Source: Klebsiella variicola
Lineage (GTDB): Bacteria; Pseudomonadota; Gammaproteobacteria; Enterobacterales; Enterobacteriaceae
DNA length: 64,000 nt
Direction: 5' to 3'
NCBI RefSeq assembly: GCF_000828055.2
Contig: NZ_CP010523.2
Span: 4,836,001 to 4,900,000 of the forward strand
Below are positions 50,106 through 59,398 of the stretch, one piece after another. The translations under genes and the position numbers were made by a program. Below the pieces are notes generated by a model that searched no databases, was not told the DNA's origin, and was given only the letters and a program-made list of their open reading frames with translations. The stretch's first letter is position 1. Every line of letters starts with the position of its first letter.

Positions 50106-53100
50106 TGGATAGCCTCCGGGATTTCAATAATGACGAAGGAATCATTATTGTGGCGGCGCAGGGCACTAACGCGGGGATAGAAGAATAACCCGTACATTTC
50201 TACTGGGGTGACCAATAAAGTAGCGATGGCCTCATTAAGTGCGTCTCCCAGTTCAGCCAATAACTCACATTTACCATCATTCTCCAGATGATGGTGACAC
50301 TTTTGAATCCAGTCGGTTTGGTTGAGTGCCACCTGGGCGCAACTGTGCTGCACCACATGTGCCAACAGTAGGCGCTCAGTTGGTCCAGCAAAGCTGTAGG
50401 GATTATACCAAGTAAGCCAGTTGTCGCGGATTGTATAACCACGTGGCCACAATAGGCCATTACAAGTATTAAATCGCCAACTCTCCAGATTGTGCTGCCC
50501 TTGGCTAGCTTGTCTTAATTGTTGATCAAGTAAACTGGACTGACTACAGGTAAAAGCAAACACGCGTTGCGGTAATTCAATGCCTAATCGCTTCTCATGC
50601 TTTCTCCATTCTTGTTGCAATTGCAGCATAAAGAAGTCACTACTGGCATCGGTTCCTGGCCGTAGTAAGCGGGTATTGATCGCTGACAGGAAGCTATGGC
50701 TGGTCATAAACCCACTGCGCTGCAACTCTCCCAATAGATTGCGCTGTGCCTGAATCTGGCTAACGTGGCTATTCGCAAGACGCATCTCGTCCATACGAGC
50801 AGGCAGTGGTGATGTCGGAATCGCCAAATTCTGCAATAGATACCAGACATTATTATCCATTGTCTCATAATCGCCAGGGCGAAGATTGAAGTCCAACAGT
50901 TCAAAAAAGCGGCGCGGATCCTCACGATAAATATGTTGAATTTTTTCAATGATTCCACCGCCACCGACGGTGGTTTCTGATAACCAGATTTCATGTATCC
51001 CTGGACCCAAATGCTCAGTGCGAATCGGCCCCCCACTGAGATCAAGGATAAGATCGTTCTCGTCAGCATCCGGGCACAGTTGCATTGCAGTTTGCAGCAA
51101 CGCCGCACCCAAAGTGTTAGTGAAGTTAAAGGTGAACCAATCCAGCCAATTATCATCCAAGGGCTGCCAGAGTAATTCAGCCCAATCGGCTATTTTTGCC
51201 ATTACGGGGGCCTGGGAAAGTAATTCACGCAGACTATGCTGTAGATCCTGCTCAACTTCCTCTCCCGTCTGCACATCATGGAGTGTCTGGAAAATTCGTG
51301 CGGGAACGTCAAATAAAGGAATTTGAGCAACATTTTGTTGCAGTGCGTAAAACGCCTGTTCTAGCGAACAATCTTTCAAAACTGCTTCACAGCCAATGCC
51401 TGCCAGTACAGTTTCTGCTAGCCATCCCCCCAAGAAAGGGTTAGTACTAATAGCATCATCGTTGCTGACTTCATACATGAAACGCGCTGTACGTAACCCA
51501 GCCATCAATTCCCAGTTATTGCTAATATTGGCAAGATCAAAATTAGGTATCTGATACTGGAATCTCACCGCATCAACCCATAATGAGAAGCCAAAGGCAG
51601 CAGGTTTACCCTCATGTTCAAATTTAAAATTAATCTGCAAATCATCTCGCTGATCGCTGAATTTTATATTGGCTTTTGAACCGGTGGCGAAACGTACTGC
51701 CTCAATAGGGCAGTGTTGTTGATGACTGTAAAACTCCACCTGCTGGAATATTCTCTCCCAAATATTATTGGATGGCACTTCTGCCGGGATACCACGCTGA
51801 GGAGGACGAATCTCACTATGCCAAGTCAGGAACGCATTTGAGGTTTCACTAAGTTTTAATTCATCCGGTGGAATGCTGGTCGACACATCCCAAGCGCGGA
51901 AGCAGGGAATAGTCTTCATACCACTGCGAGTGGTAATATGGCCATCTGGCATGCTTTCACGTTTGTCTGGTGGGCAATAATCATCAATAGGGAAAAGATG
52001 CGTTCCGTCTTTCAGATCTAAATTTTTTGGCACTACCCAGTGACGTTCTCGAATGTTATTAATGGCAAAACGCTTGCTAATTCGGCCAGGGGCGAAATCT
52101 TTCATTCCCTGTAAAATCGGCATAGTTTGCGGCTCAGGTTCTTTACCAACCTCATTTGGCAGGTTAATTTGCAACTCAGGCAAGCAAAGATCGTTAAACA
52201 GCGCAGACGGAACAAAATCCGGCATGGGTATGCCTTTACGGCAATTATCGGCCTGTTCAACACCAAGACGTGACCAGTTAGAGCGAAGCCTTCTTAATAC
52301 CGTTGGCAAAAATGCCGTCATTATTGCGCGCGGTGGTTGCCATAGCAATGATTGCAACTGGTTGTTTTCCTTAATGCCCAACGCTTCAGCCAGCCATTCA
52401 TTGAAAACCTGCTGAGTTTTTTGATTACACAAAAGTTCTTCAATAATCTCAGCTAGTTTTAACTGGGCGTTAGAGATCTTGCCATTATCCTGCGGGATGG
52501 ACAGGTCATCCCAAATACCACTATTCCACTCTTTGAGATATTTATTACGACTTGAAAGCCAGTCCATCGTTGCATAAGCGGCCTGCATACGCAGTACGTA
52601 GCTATTACCAATAGGTAATTGTTTTGCTTTCAATACCGGTTCGAACAGGTTTTCGTAACATTGAAATGCCATGCGATCGCGTCCATAGTCGGAAAGCACC
52701 ACAACAGTCCACGGTCGCATAGCACGTTGACGTCCCGCACGTCCTTTCCGCTGTAAAAACTGAGCGTTATCACGCGGCGCTTTATGCTGAATCACTGCTC
52801 CGACGTTAGGATCGTTAAAACCGACCTCCAGCGAGGCTGTAGCTACAATAAGATCCGCAACAAGATCGACCCCAGCATCCTGCGAAGAGGTTCTCTTGAC
52901 GTTACTACGGTCAGCAGAATCAAGTGTGTGCCCAATAACTTTGGATAGTGGCCATTGCTGACCAAAGGTAAATTTCTCTTCATTAGGCGCATCACCGCGC
53001 AGCATCGCTAGCGGTTCTTTTCTGACATTAATATTGCCATTTGAGTAACGGCCCTCCGCGTCCAGGAGTTGAAAGTAGAGTCGGTTAATGACATCCATAT

Positions 53101-54631
53101 CATCTGTAAAGACGAAACTGCGCGTACCATAAATACCTTTGCTGGCAACAGATGTTGCATTATCGAGCATACGTTTGGTAAGCATGGAGGTCTGAATCGT
53201 AGTGGACAGAAGACTGGATCGAGAAGCCGGATCGCCCCTAAGCGCCAGCATATACTCAGCACCTTCTGTTTCCATATCGTCCTCATTCGGACTAACTTCC
53301 ACCACAAGATGTTCTGCCAGACCGGTCAGAGCCCCCATAAAGCAAGTAGCCTGTTCTAGCGTCGCAGATAACCCAACAAAGTGTGGTGTGGCTCCGGACA
53401 GATGCCGCCAACGGCGGATTAACATACCGTTCTGTGCACCACTGATACCTGAATATGTATGTACTTCATCAAGCAGCATCAATGATGGAGGGATAATATT
53501 TTTTCCAATACCAAATAACGAAGCAAGAAAGGGATTACCCATCTGTTTATTCAGCATTTCAGTACTGGTAAAAAGAATATCAGGTAGTTCAACCTTCATC
53601 CGTGTGCGAGTTAAAATAACCTCATCAGGCTCAATGGTCTGGCTACAACTATCGCAATGCAGTCGCTCGTAGCCCTTATCGTAGTCGGCTGCGTGCCAAA
53701 CCATTTTGCCGCGGCATTTCTCAGTTGGACAGGGAATATAGAGACAAGCCACGCCATTGCGATGACGACTCCAGGCACTTTTCATATATTCACGATGGAT
53801 GGTTTCTTTTTTCGTTGGCACCATGCCGAATAGTGCGGCGATTCGTATCTTGCGCACTCCATTCTTAGCTAATTCATCGTTCAACTTACGAGTCTGGCGC
53901 AATGTCTCTATAAACTGGTCCTTCAACAGTTCATTACGCGGATAGATAGCCAGTGCTTTCACCGAGTCTTTCTTCCTGGCGACCAGTTCGCTACCGATAA
54001 AGGTCAAGGCTGGAAGATAGAATGCCAGCGTTTTACCGGTCCCAGTCCCGGCACAAACAATGGTCGCAGTCGAACGATGCTTGCTCTGTTGTATCCCACG
54101 TAGAACGTTTTTGCAGGATTCCAACTGAAAACGCGCAAGGTTGTACATTCCCCCCGGATGGCTGATCAGCGTCGATAGTAACTGGTGGTGTATAGGAGTA
54201 AAACCATCAATTTCATCAAGTTGGTGAAACACCTCTATAGGCTGCAGGTTGCGCTTGGGATATTTGCGCTGGCGGCGTAGAAAGCGGTAGTCAGATACCA
54301 GAGTCGCCGCAGTACGCCAATTATTACCTCGGCCATGTTTGGGGAACATCTGCCGTAACTGGCTATAAAGCCGCACTGACTCAGCCATGCGGGTACGAAA
54401 CACCGAAAAGCCATTTTGCTGGTGGCGCAGCAGCAATCCGCGATCGATCATAACTTTCGCTATGCCAAAACTAGTTAGGCCGTTGGCGTCGAGCGGGTGG
54501 TTCTGTAGGACCTGAGAAATAGTATTACGGAGCTCGGTCTCAGTGAAAAAACCTTGTGTGTTACCCCAAGTGAGCAGTACCGCCTCTTGCGACTCCAGCC
54601 CATCAAGTACTTTGCGAATAATCTGTTCCAT
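50102..54631 (-). CDS. dpdJ: DpdJ-like large DEAD/DEAH-box helicase
   Basis: A 1509-residue superfamily 2 helicase. Walker A is A-G-T-G-T-G-K-T (about 192-199), motif II L-L-D-E-V-H (about 384), and motif VI Q-R-K-G-R-A-G-R-Q (about 630). Between I and II lies a four-cysteine zinc site (C-P-T-E-K-C about 302, C-D-S-C about 328). The C-terminal 850 residues have no motif I can name. Size and place between dpdI and dpdK fit DpdJ. It would use ATP to move on or remodel DNA lacking 7-deazaguanine so that the nuclease can act; that role is inferred. It starts 14 bases after dpdI. Confidence 0.84.
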   Translation of the reverse strand: MEQIIRKVLDGLESQEAVLLTWGNTQGFFTETELRNTISQVLQNHPLDANGLTSFGIAKVMIDRGLLLRHQQNGFSVFRTRMAESVRLYSQLRQMFPKHGRGNNWRTAATLVSDYRFLRRQRKYPKRNLQPIEVFHQLDEIDGFTPIHHQLLSTLISHPGGMYNLARFQLESCKNVLRGIQQSKHRSTATIVCAGTGTGKTLAFYLPALTFIGSELVARKKDSVKALAIYPRNELLKDQFIETLRQTRKLNDELAKNGVRKIRIAALFGMVPTKKETIHREYMKSAWSRHRNGVACLYIPCPTEKCRGKMVWHAADYDKGYERLHCDSCSQTIEPDEVILTRTRMKVELPDILFTSTEMLNKQMGNPFLASLFGIGKNIIPPSLMLLDEVHTYSGISGAQNGMLIRRWRHLSGATPHFVGLSATLEQATCFMGALTGLAEHLVVEVSPNEDDMETEGAEYMLALRGDPASRSSLLSTTIQTSMLTKRMLDNATSVASKGIYGTRSFVFTDDMDVINRLYFQLLDAEGRYSNGNINVRKEPLAMLRGDAPNEEKFTFGQQWPLSKVIGHTLDSADRSNVKRTSSQDAGVDLVADLIVATASLEVGFNDPNVGAVIQHKAPRDNAQFLQRKGRAGRQRAMRPWTVVVLSDYGRDRMAFQCYENLFEPVLKAKQLPIGNSYVLRMQAAYATMDWLSSRNKYLKEWNSGIWDDLSIPQDNGKISNAQLKLAEIIEELLCNQKTQQVFNEWLAEALGIKENNQLQSLLWQPPRAIMTAFLPTVLRRLRSNWSRLGVEQADNCRKGIPMPDFVPSALFNDLCLPELQINLPNEVGKEPEPQTMPILQGMKDFAPGRISKRFAINNIRERHWVVPKNLDLKDGTHLFPIDDYCPPDKRESMPDGHITTRSGMKTIPCFRAWDVSTSIPPDELKLSETSNAFLTWHSEIRPPQRGIPAEVPSNNIWERIFQQVEFYSHQQHCPIEAVRFATGSKANIKFSDQRDDLQINFKFEHEGKPAAFGFSLWVDAVRFQYQIPNFDLANISNNWELMAGLRTARFMYEVSNDDAISTNPFLGGWLAETVLAGIGCEAVLKDCSLEQAFYALQQNVAQIPLFDVPARIFQTLHDVQTGEEVEQDLQHSLRELLSQAPVMAKIADWAELLWQPLDDNWLDWFTFNFTNTLGAALLQTAMQLCPDADENDLILDLSGGPIRTEHLGPGIHEIWLSETTVGGGGIIEKIQHIYREDPRRFFELLDFNLRPGDYETMDNNVWYLLQNLAIPTSPLPARMDEMRLANSHVSQIQAQRNLLGELQRSGFMTSHSFLSAINTRLLRPGTDASSDFFMLQLQQEWRKHEKRLGIELPQRVFAFTCSQSSLLDQQLRQASQGQHNLESWRFNTCNGLLWPRGYTIRDNWLTWYNPYSFAGPTERLLLAHVVQHSCAQVALNQTDWIQKCHHHLENDGKCELLAELGDALNEAIATLLVTPVEMYGLFFYPRVSALRRHNNDSFVIIEIPEAIQ

Positions 54632-54645
54632 TGAACTACGATTCC

Positions 54646-55431
54646 TTACAGGCGTCTTATACGATAGCGCGTCGGGTCGTCTTCTTCAGTCAGCCAACTG
54701 AGTACATTAGGCGTCAACATATCGAGCGTGGCGCCTTGCCCAGATACGGCTTTGAGGAAGAGATTGACCTCTTCCGGAACGTCCAGCTTGAGTGCGTCGC
54801 GCTGGTGGCAAAGTTGCTCATGCAAGTCGATTATGGCCTCAACTTCGTCAGCAGTTTTTGGCAGCCCACGACTACTGTTAGTGAACTGAGCGACAAGGTC
54901 ACAGTAGTGCTGTTGTACTTTTCGTTGTCCTTCCTGATGAGCAAGGTTGCTGAAAAGTCTCTGATCCACTTCCCACTGCGCTTTTAACGTACGGATGTAT
55001 TCACGCCACGCAGTGCTGGTATGTTCATTGAGAGTACTGGCTAAGCGCTCAATTTCCAGAACCAGCAAACCAAACTCGTGGGCTTGAGCAACATCGTATG
55101 TACGCGCCCCATACTGCTGAAGAAAGGCCGCCAGCAGGGCCTGTGGATTGCCAAATGTTTCGCGGTCAAAGAGGCCAACAATTGGATTACCGCTCTCACT
55201 ATCGCAAACCTGTCGTAGCAGCAGATAGCTAGTGAGGATCTGCGCCAGTTTTTTCGCCGGAGCATCGATTTTTTGCGCCACCTGCAACAGGCTGTTGCGT
55301 ATCTCCTGAGCCTTTTCCAGTTGCTGATGGCGCTCAAGGCGCGTTTTAAATTCGCCGCTGCGCCGTGCAAAAACGCTAATTTCTTCCGACGCGCTGGAGA
55401 TTACCACTTCACTGATGCTTACTTCACTCAT
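54646..55431 (-). CDS. dpdI: DpdI-like protein
   Basis: A 261-residue, mainly helical soluble protein with coiled-coil-like stretches (about 25-60 and 120-190) and no enzymatic motif. I recognise it only by length and by its fixed place between dpdH and dpdJ. It overlaps dpdH by four bases, so equal translation of the two is likely. It may be a structural subunit joining the ATPase and helicase components, which is inference. Confidence 0.72.
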   Translation of the reverse strand: MSEVSISEVVISSASEEISVFARRSGEFKTRLERHQQLEKAQEIRNSLLQVAQKIDAPAKKLAQILTSYLLLRQVCDSESGNPIVGLFDRETFGNPQALLAAFLQQYGARTYDVAQAHEFGLLVLEIERLASTLNEHTSTAWREYIRTLKAQWEVDQRLFSNLAHQEGQRKVQQHYCDLVAQFTNSSRGLPKTADEVEAIIDLHEQLCHQRDALKLDVPEEVNLFLKAVSGQGATLDMLTPNVLSWLTEEDDPTRYRIRRL

Positions 55432-58400
55432 GCTAAGTTATTCTCCAGCAGCGTTAATTGTTCTGCCAACCTTGTCAGGGTTTGTGCGACTTCATTTTCG
55501 GCTCCCTCAATCTGGTCGCCGCCCTCATCACGGTGACGCTGCTGCAGATAGCTGCCGGTAGCATCTTCGAACTTGCTCCAGGCTTCCAGCAGTAGCCGAA
55601 ATGCCTCGTATTGTTTGCCGTTGACGGCAAGAATTTCTCTCATCAACACCTGAGGGTTATCGGCTGGCAGGGTCAGTTTCTCCAGTTGTCTGATCTGGTT
55701 TTTCAACTCCGGTTCTTTCCAACCCTTCAATAGTTTCAGCAGAACCGGCACCGTCTCACCCACCGGGCGGACGACATCAGCGCTGTTCGCCAGTTCGACT
55801 ATCTCCTTCATGATATCGCAGATATTAATCGTTGCCAGACTGGAGCTTTTGCCGTCGCTCAGGCGTTCAGTAATGTCCATCTGAGCCTTCAGCAGCATGC
55901 TCCGATAATCACCCAGTTTATTTTTGACTTCGTGGATCTTACCCGGTCGTTTCCCGACGGCGACTTGATGGCTTTTTGCCGCCTCCACAAGCATTAATCC
56001 GTTGATGGCATAGGGTTGACCACGGTTTTTTTTCGCAGCAGTGAGCGCGATTAAGCGCTCACGCAGTTTCTGGTGATCATTGATCACGGCGGCTCGCGCC
56101 TGGGTTAAGAAATCATCTAGCAGTGGATGACTATTGCCCGCGGGTTGCTGTTCGGTTAAAAGAGCCTGTACCAGAGTGGTTGAGACTGGTGACGATAATC
56201 CATCCTGACCGAGAAATGCACCACATAACTGTAGATCTTTGACAATACTGACAAGCTCCTCGCGTTCTTCATTCAATACGTTTAGTTTGAACTCGGATTC
56301 AATGCCGTCAAAAAAGCTATGGTAGGCCGCATAGTCTATTTCACTGCCTTCATAGGTCCAACTCTGGTAGTAGTCGAAACGCACCATTGCTAGGCAGGCG
56401 CTGTATAACTCGGGCGTATCTTCTATTTCAACGAGTGGACGGGACTGTTTGTTCACTAGTACTCGTGGCAGGCGGACTCGCCCTGCTATTGTTGCTGAGC
56501 TGGCAGTAAGTGAAATATCCAATAACTCGGTTGACCAGTCGATTCGCGAAAACAAAGTTTCAAGGATTAACTTACGTAGATGAAGTGCTTTTTTCTGCTC
56601 AAGATTTCCACCCTGATTCCATTTTTCCAGCGTCGCTTTCCAATTAACAATTACTTGATCTTCTGAATTGTTATCTTTTTCACTCTCAACTTCGCCATTA
56701 TCATCATCATCATCATCATCATCTTTATCACCGCCCTGATCGTTACTCAGCAATGCCGCTGCATGCGGTAGACCGAACTCTCTACAAATGTCGGAATTTA
56801 GACCTATCAAACTTGCACTATTACCTCCCCACACCGCCAGAAGCGAATTGACTCGTTCAGGCTGGCTAATACCCTCCACGCGCACACGTAACTGAAGTTC
56901 TTGATTGCAAACAATGCTTTCATACTTTGATGGCGGAAACTGTCCGTTCAGGTAACTCTGGCGGTAGTTCTTCAGCGGCTCGCGCAAGATCTCACGAAGA
57001 ATATTACGCGGAATATAAACCAGCCCTTGATCTTTGACTCTGCAGTGGCGTTCAACCAACTGCCCAACTGCTACCGGATTAAACGGAAATAGCGGATGCC
57101 CAGCACTGCTGAAACCAAAACTGGCCAGCACTGGCGCAGCAGATTCACTTTCCAGTACTTCTTGATCCTGCCATACAGGGATATCTCGATACTGTTGACC
57201 GTCCTGCTGGTGGTGATATTTTTCCAACGCCGCAGCCCCATGTCGGGCGGCATTAAGATAGCGACCACAGAAGTCGACAACGCGTTTTTTCAGTGCGGCA
57301 TCGCTTTCGGTGGCATGCTGCTGGATCACCCATTCATAGCGAGCACGGGTGCCCAACGTATTGCGGTGGCGTTTAAAGCTGTCGTGGCCCTCGGTCACTG
57401 CAATAATCGAATGCAGGGTACACAATACCTTTTTGCCTTCGTACTCTTCTTCTTCCAGCAGACAGTCGATCAGCACATCCTCAATAGCTGAAGTGGCAGC
57501 CAGATCTTCCACCAGCAATATTAGGCTCCGACCTTCTGTGAGGAGCTGACTGCGAATCATGCGCATCAACTCTTGGAAACTGGCCCGGTTAAAGCTGAAC
57601 AATTCTCCGAAGGTGTCTCCCAGTGCCTGTGGGATCACCTCGTTTACAACCCGAGCAGCTGCTTGTTTTTTTTCATCACTAGTAAGTAACTGCTGATTGA
57701 CAAGATAGGGTAGTACTGCCGGTGAAACCTTCCTGAGGTTCAGGCCGCTAAAAGCGAAGTCCTCCGCAGACATCTCATAGCGCAGGTTGGAAATGCTGTC
57801 GTTGTCAGCCCCCTGGCAGAAACGCAGCGCTATATTGTGCAGGCAGGAACCAGGGACGGTGAAATATTCGGTCATCACGCTGTCAAAAAACAGCGCTGGA
57901 AGACGGGTTGATGCGGCGTGCTGTTGAATATCTTTCAACTGCTGAATTCTGCTTTCGTCCAGCTGAAGTTTTCCCATCTGTGCCCGCTGAAGCTCCTTCG
58001 GGGCTGCTGCGAATGCAGCGTTCAGCGCCTGTCGCAGTTTGAGGGCAATATGTTCAGCAACATTTTCAGGGATCAGTTGCTGCCCGACCCCATTAACTTT
58101 CTCGCGGATCCTCTGATACTCTTCACCCTCAAGACCGTCAAGTATACTGGTGAGTACACGTGGCAGCGAAGCATTTTTCGGAATGCGGATGATGTGGTAG
58201 CTAGCGCGATCTTCCCGGCGTTTGAGCTGTGCATGGACCCAGCGCACTAGGTGGGATTTCCCCACGCCGGAGGCACCAATCAAGGGCAGTGGGCGATTAT
58301 GCTCCAGCAGAAATTCCAGCAATGCGCTCTCTCGGACCTGTGTGACCTTTCCACTATGGAATTCAATACGATCGAGGCGCATTGGTTCATGCACCGCCAG

Positions 58401-58490
58401 CAACTGACTGTCAGCTAGAGACTCAGCTTCGGTCAGGATACATGCGGTAACATTTTCTACGTCAGGCCAGTAGCTCTGTAATTGTGGCAT
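55428..58490 (-). CDS. dpdH: DpdH-like P-loop ATPase
   Basis: A 1020-residue protein with Walker A G-A-S-G-V-G-K-S-H (about 73-81) and a plausible Walker B L-I-L-L-V-E-D (about 320). Both lie in an N-terminal ATPase module of the type seen in large AAA/STAND-like restriction subunits. A striking run of aspartates (about 590-598) encoded by GAT repeats forms a flexible acidic linker before a helical C-terminal half. It matches DpdH in size and order. Stop-start overlaps with dpdG (1 base) and dpdI (4 bases) point to one complex. The role (DNA sensing or translocation) is not shown by the sequence. Confidence 0.78.
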   Translation of the reverse strand: MPQLQSYWPDVENVTACILTEAESLADSQLLAVHEPMRLDRIEFHSGKVTQVRESALLEFLLEHNRPLPLIGASGVGKSHLVRWVHAQLKRREDRASYHIIRIPKNASLPRVLTSILDGLEGEEYQRIREKVNGVGQQLIPENVAEHIALKLRQALNAAFAAAPKELQRAQMGKLQLDESRIQQLKDIQQHAASTRLPALFFDSVMTEYFTVPGSCLHNIALRFCQGADNDSISNLRYEMSAEDFAFSGLNLRKVSPAVLPYLVNQQLLTSDEKKQAAARVVNEVIPQALGDTFGELFSFNRASFQELMRMIRSQLLTEGRSLILLVEDLAATSAIEDVLIDCLLEEEEYEGKKVLCTLHSIIAVTEGHDSFKRHRNTLGTRARYEWVIQQHATESDAALKKRVVDFCGRYLNAARHGAAALEKYHHQQDGQQYRDIPVWQDQEVLESESAAPVLASFGFSSAGHPLFPFNPVAVGQLVERHCRVKDQGLVYIPRNILREILREPLKNYRQSYLNGQFPPSKYESIVCNQELQLRVRVEGISQPERVNSLLAVWGGNSASLIGLNSDICREFGLPHAAALLSNDQGGDKDDDDDDDDNGEVESEKDNNSEDQVIVNWKATLEKWNQGGNLEQKKALHLRKLILETLFSRIDWSTELLDISLTASSATIAGRVRLPRVLVNKQSRPLVEIEDTPELYSACLAMVRFDYYQSWTYEGSEIDYAAYHSFFDGIESEFKLNVLNEEREELVSIVKDLQLCGAFLGQDGLSSPVSTTLVQALLTEQQPAGNSHPLLDDFLTQARAAVINDHQKLRERLIALTAAKKNRGQPYAINGLMLVEAAKSHQVAVGKRPGKIHEVKNKLGDYRSMLLKAQMDITERLSDGKSSSLATINICDIMKEIVELANSADVVRPVGETVPVLLKLLKGWKEPELKNQIRQLEKLTLPADNPQVLMREILAVNGKQYEAFRLLLEAWSKFEDATGSYLQQRHRDEGGDQIEGAENEVAQTLTRLAEQLTLLENNLA
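56701..56723. repeat. (ATC)n trinucleotide repeat inside dpdH
   Basis: A nearly perfect run of about eight ATC units (GAT on the coding strand) encodes an aspartate tract. Length changes would keep the reading frame and alter only linker length. Confidence 0.9.
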
Positions 58491-59398
58491 CAGTAGACTC
58501 CCGTATGTGTCAAGGTAAGGTGGGTTACAGTGCGCAACACGCTCCCTTTTATTCCAGTTAACTGCATTGCGCCACTGGCATCAGCCTTCTCATCCATATT
58601 GATTATCCCAGATAGCTGAAGCCGTAGCAGTGCACGCGACAGCGATGTCGACAACCGATCTGAGCTAAGCGGTCGCCACCCCTTCCGGCTGATGCGATCT
58701 TCGACATTTTGGCGATAGCTACCGCCGTCCAGCACCGGTAACGCTCGATTAAGGCGTTGTAGCACTTCAGCGATAGACAGTTGTTCACCGAGTTGCATTA
58801 GAAACGGCAACTCTTCACGGATAGCGTTAGTGGGGTCAATAGCATAGCTTTCGCGAGTGATCTGCTGAACAAAACCCAGCCAACTGAGATATGCAGGAAC
58901 CACTGGCGCTTCGTTAGAGCTGTTGATACGAAAATCAGGCAGTAAATGATTTACCAACTGCTCCAAATTACGCTTACTGATCTCGGGGTTGTGATAGACA
59001 TCCAGCGCCAGTAACAATGCAGCTAGAAGGGTGAGATCGACGGCACGCTCATCGCGTGAGTTCAAGTCTCGATTGTTCTCTACAGCCAGCAAGCAGCGGC
59101 GTGTGGCTTGGCGCAGGGGCATATCTTTTGTACTGAAATATCTCGCATTAAGGCTGATTTCAGTTGTGTTGTTACCGGATTCTTCCTTTAGTAATCCTAA
59201 GTCTAACCACGCATTTAGTTCTTTTGGCGCTTTCCCGCTCGCATTTTCTGAATCGCCAGTTTGCAACGATGCCGGTGCGCAGAGCGCCATCAGTTTTTCA
59301 CGCGGTAACGTGTTTTTTGGGCTGACTTTCAGCACCTGATAGAATGCGACCAACACGGCATACTGACTGCCGCCGTGGGCGTTATTGATAATCGACAC
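58490..59398 (-). CDS. dpdG: DpdG-like protein
   Basis: A 302-residue soluble protein with no catalytic motif that I can see. A C-terminal stretch (L-S-T-S-L-S-R-A-L-L-R-L-Q-L-S-G-I-I-N-M) could be a winged-helix-type segment. Length and position between dpdF and dpdH fit DpdG. It overlaps dpdF by 17 bases and shares one base with dpdH, a sign of translational coupling. Function within the Dpd restriction arm is unknown; DNA binding is a guess. Confidence 0.72.
   Translation of the reverse strand: MSIINNAHGGSQYAVLVAFYQVLKVSPKNTLPREKLMALCAPASLQTGDSENASGKAPKELNAWLDLGLLKEESGNNTTEISLNARYFSTKDMPLRQATRRCLLAVENNRDLNSRDERAVDLTLLAALLLALDVYHNPEISKRNLEQLVNHLLPDFRINSSNEAPVVPAYLSWLGFVQQITRESYAIDPTNAIREELPFLMQLGEQLSIAEVLQRLNRALPVLDGGSYRQNVEDRISRKGWRPLSSDRLSTSLSRALLRLQLSGIINMDEKADASGAMQLTGIKGSVLRTVTHLTLTHTGVY

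Noticed and set aside
56701-56723. Tandem ATC units as a possible CRISPR or mobile repeat
   Set aside because: Three-base units without spacers inside a coding frame; a simple codon repeat.
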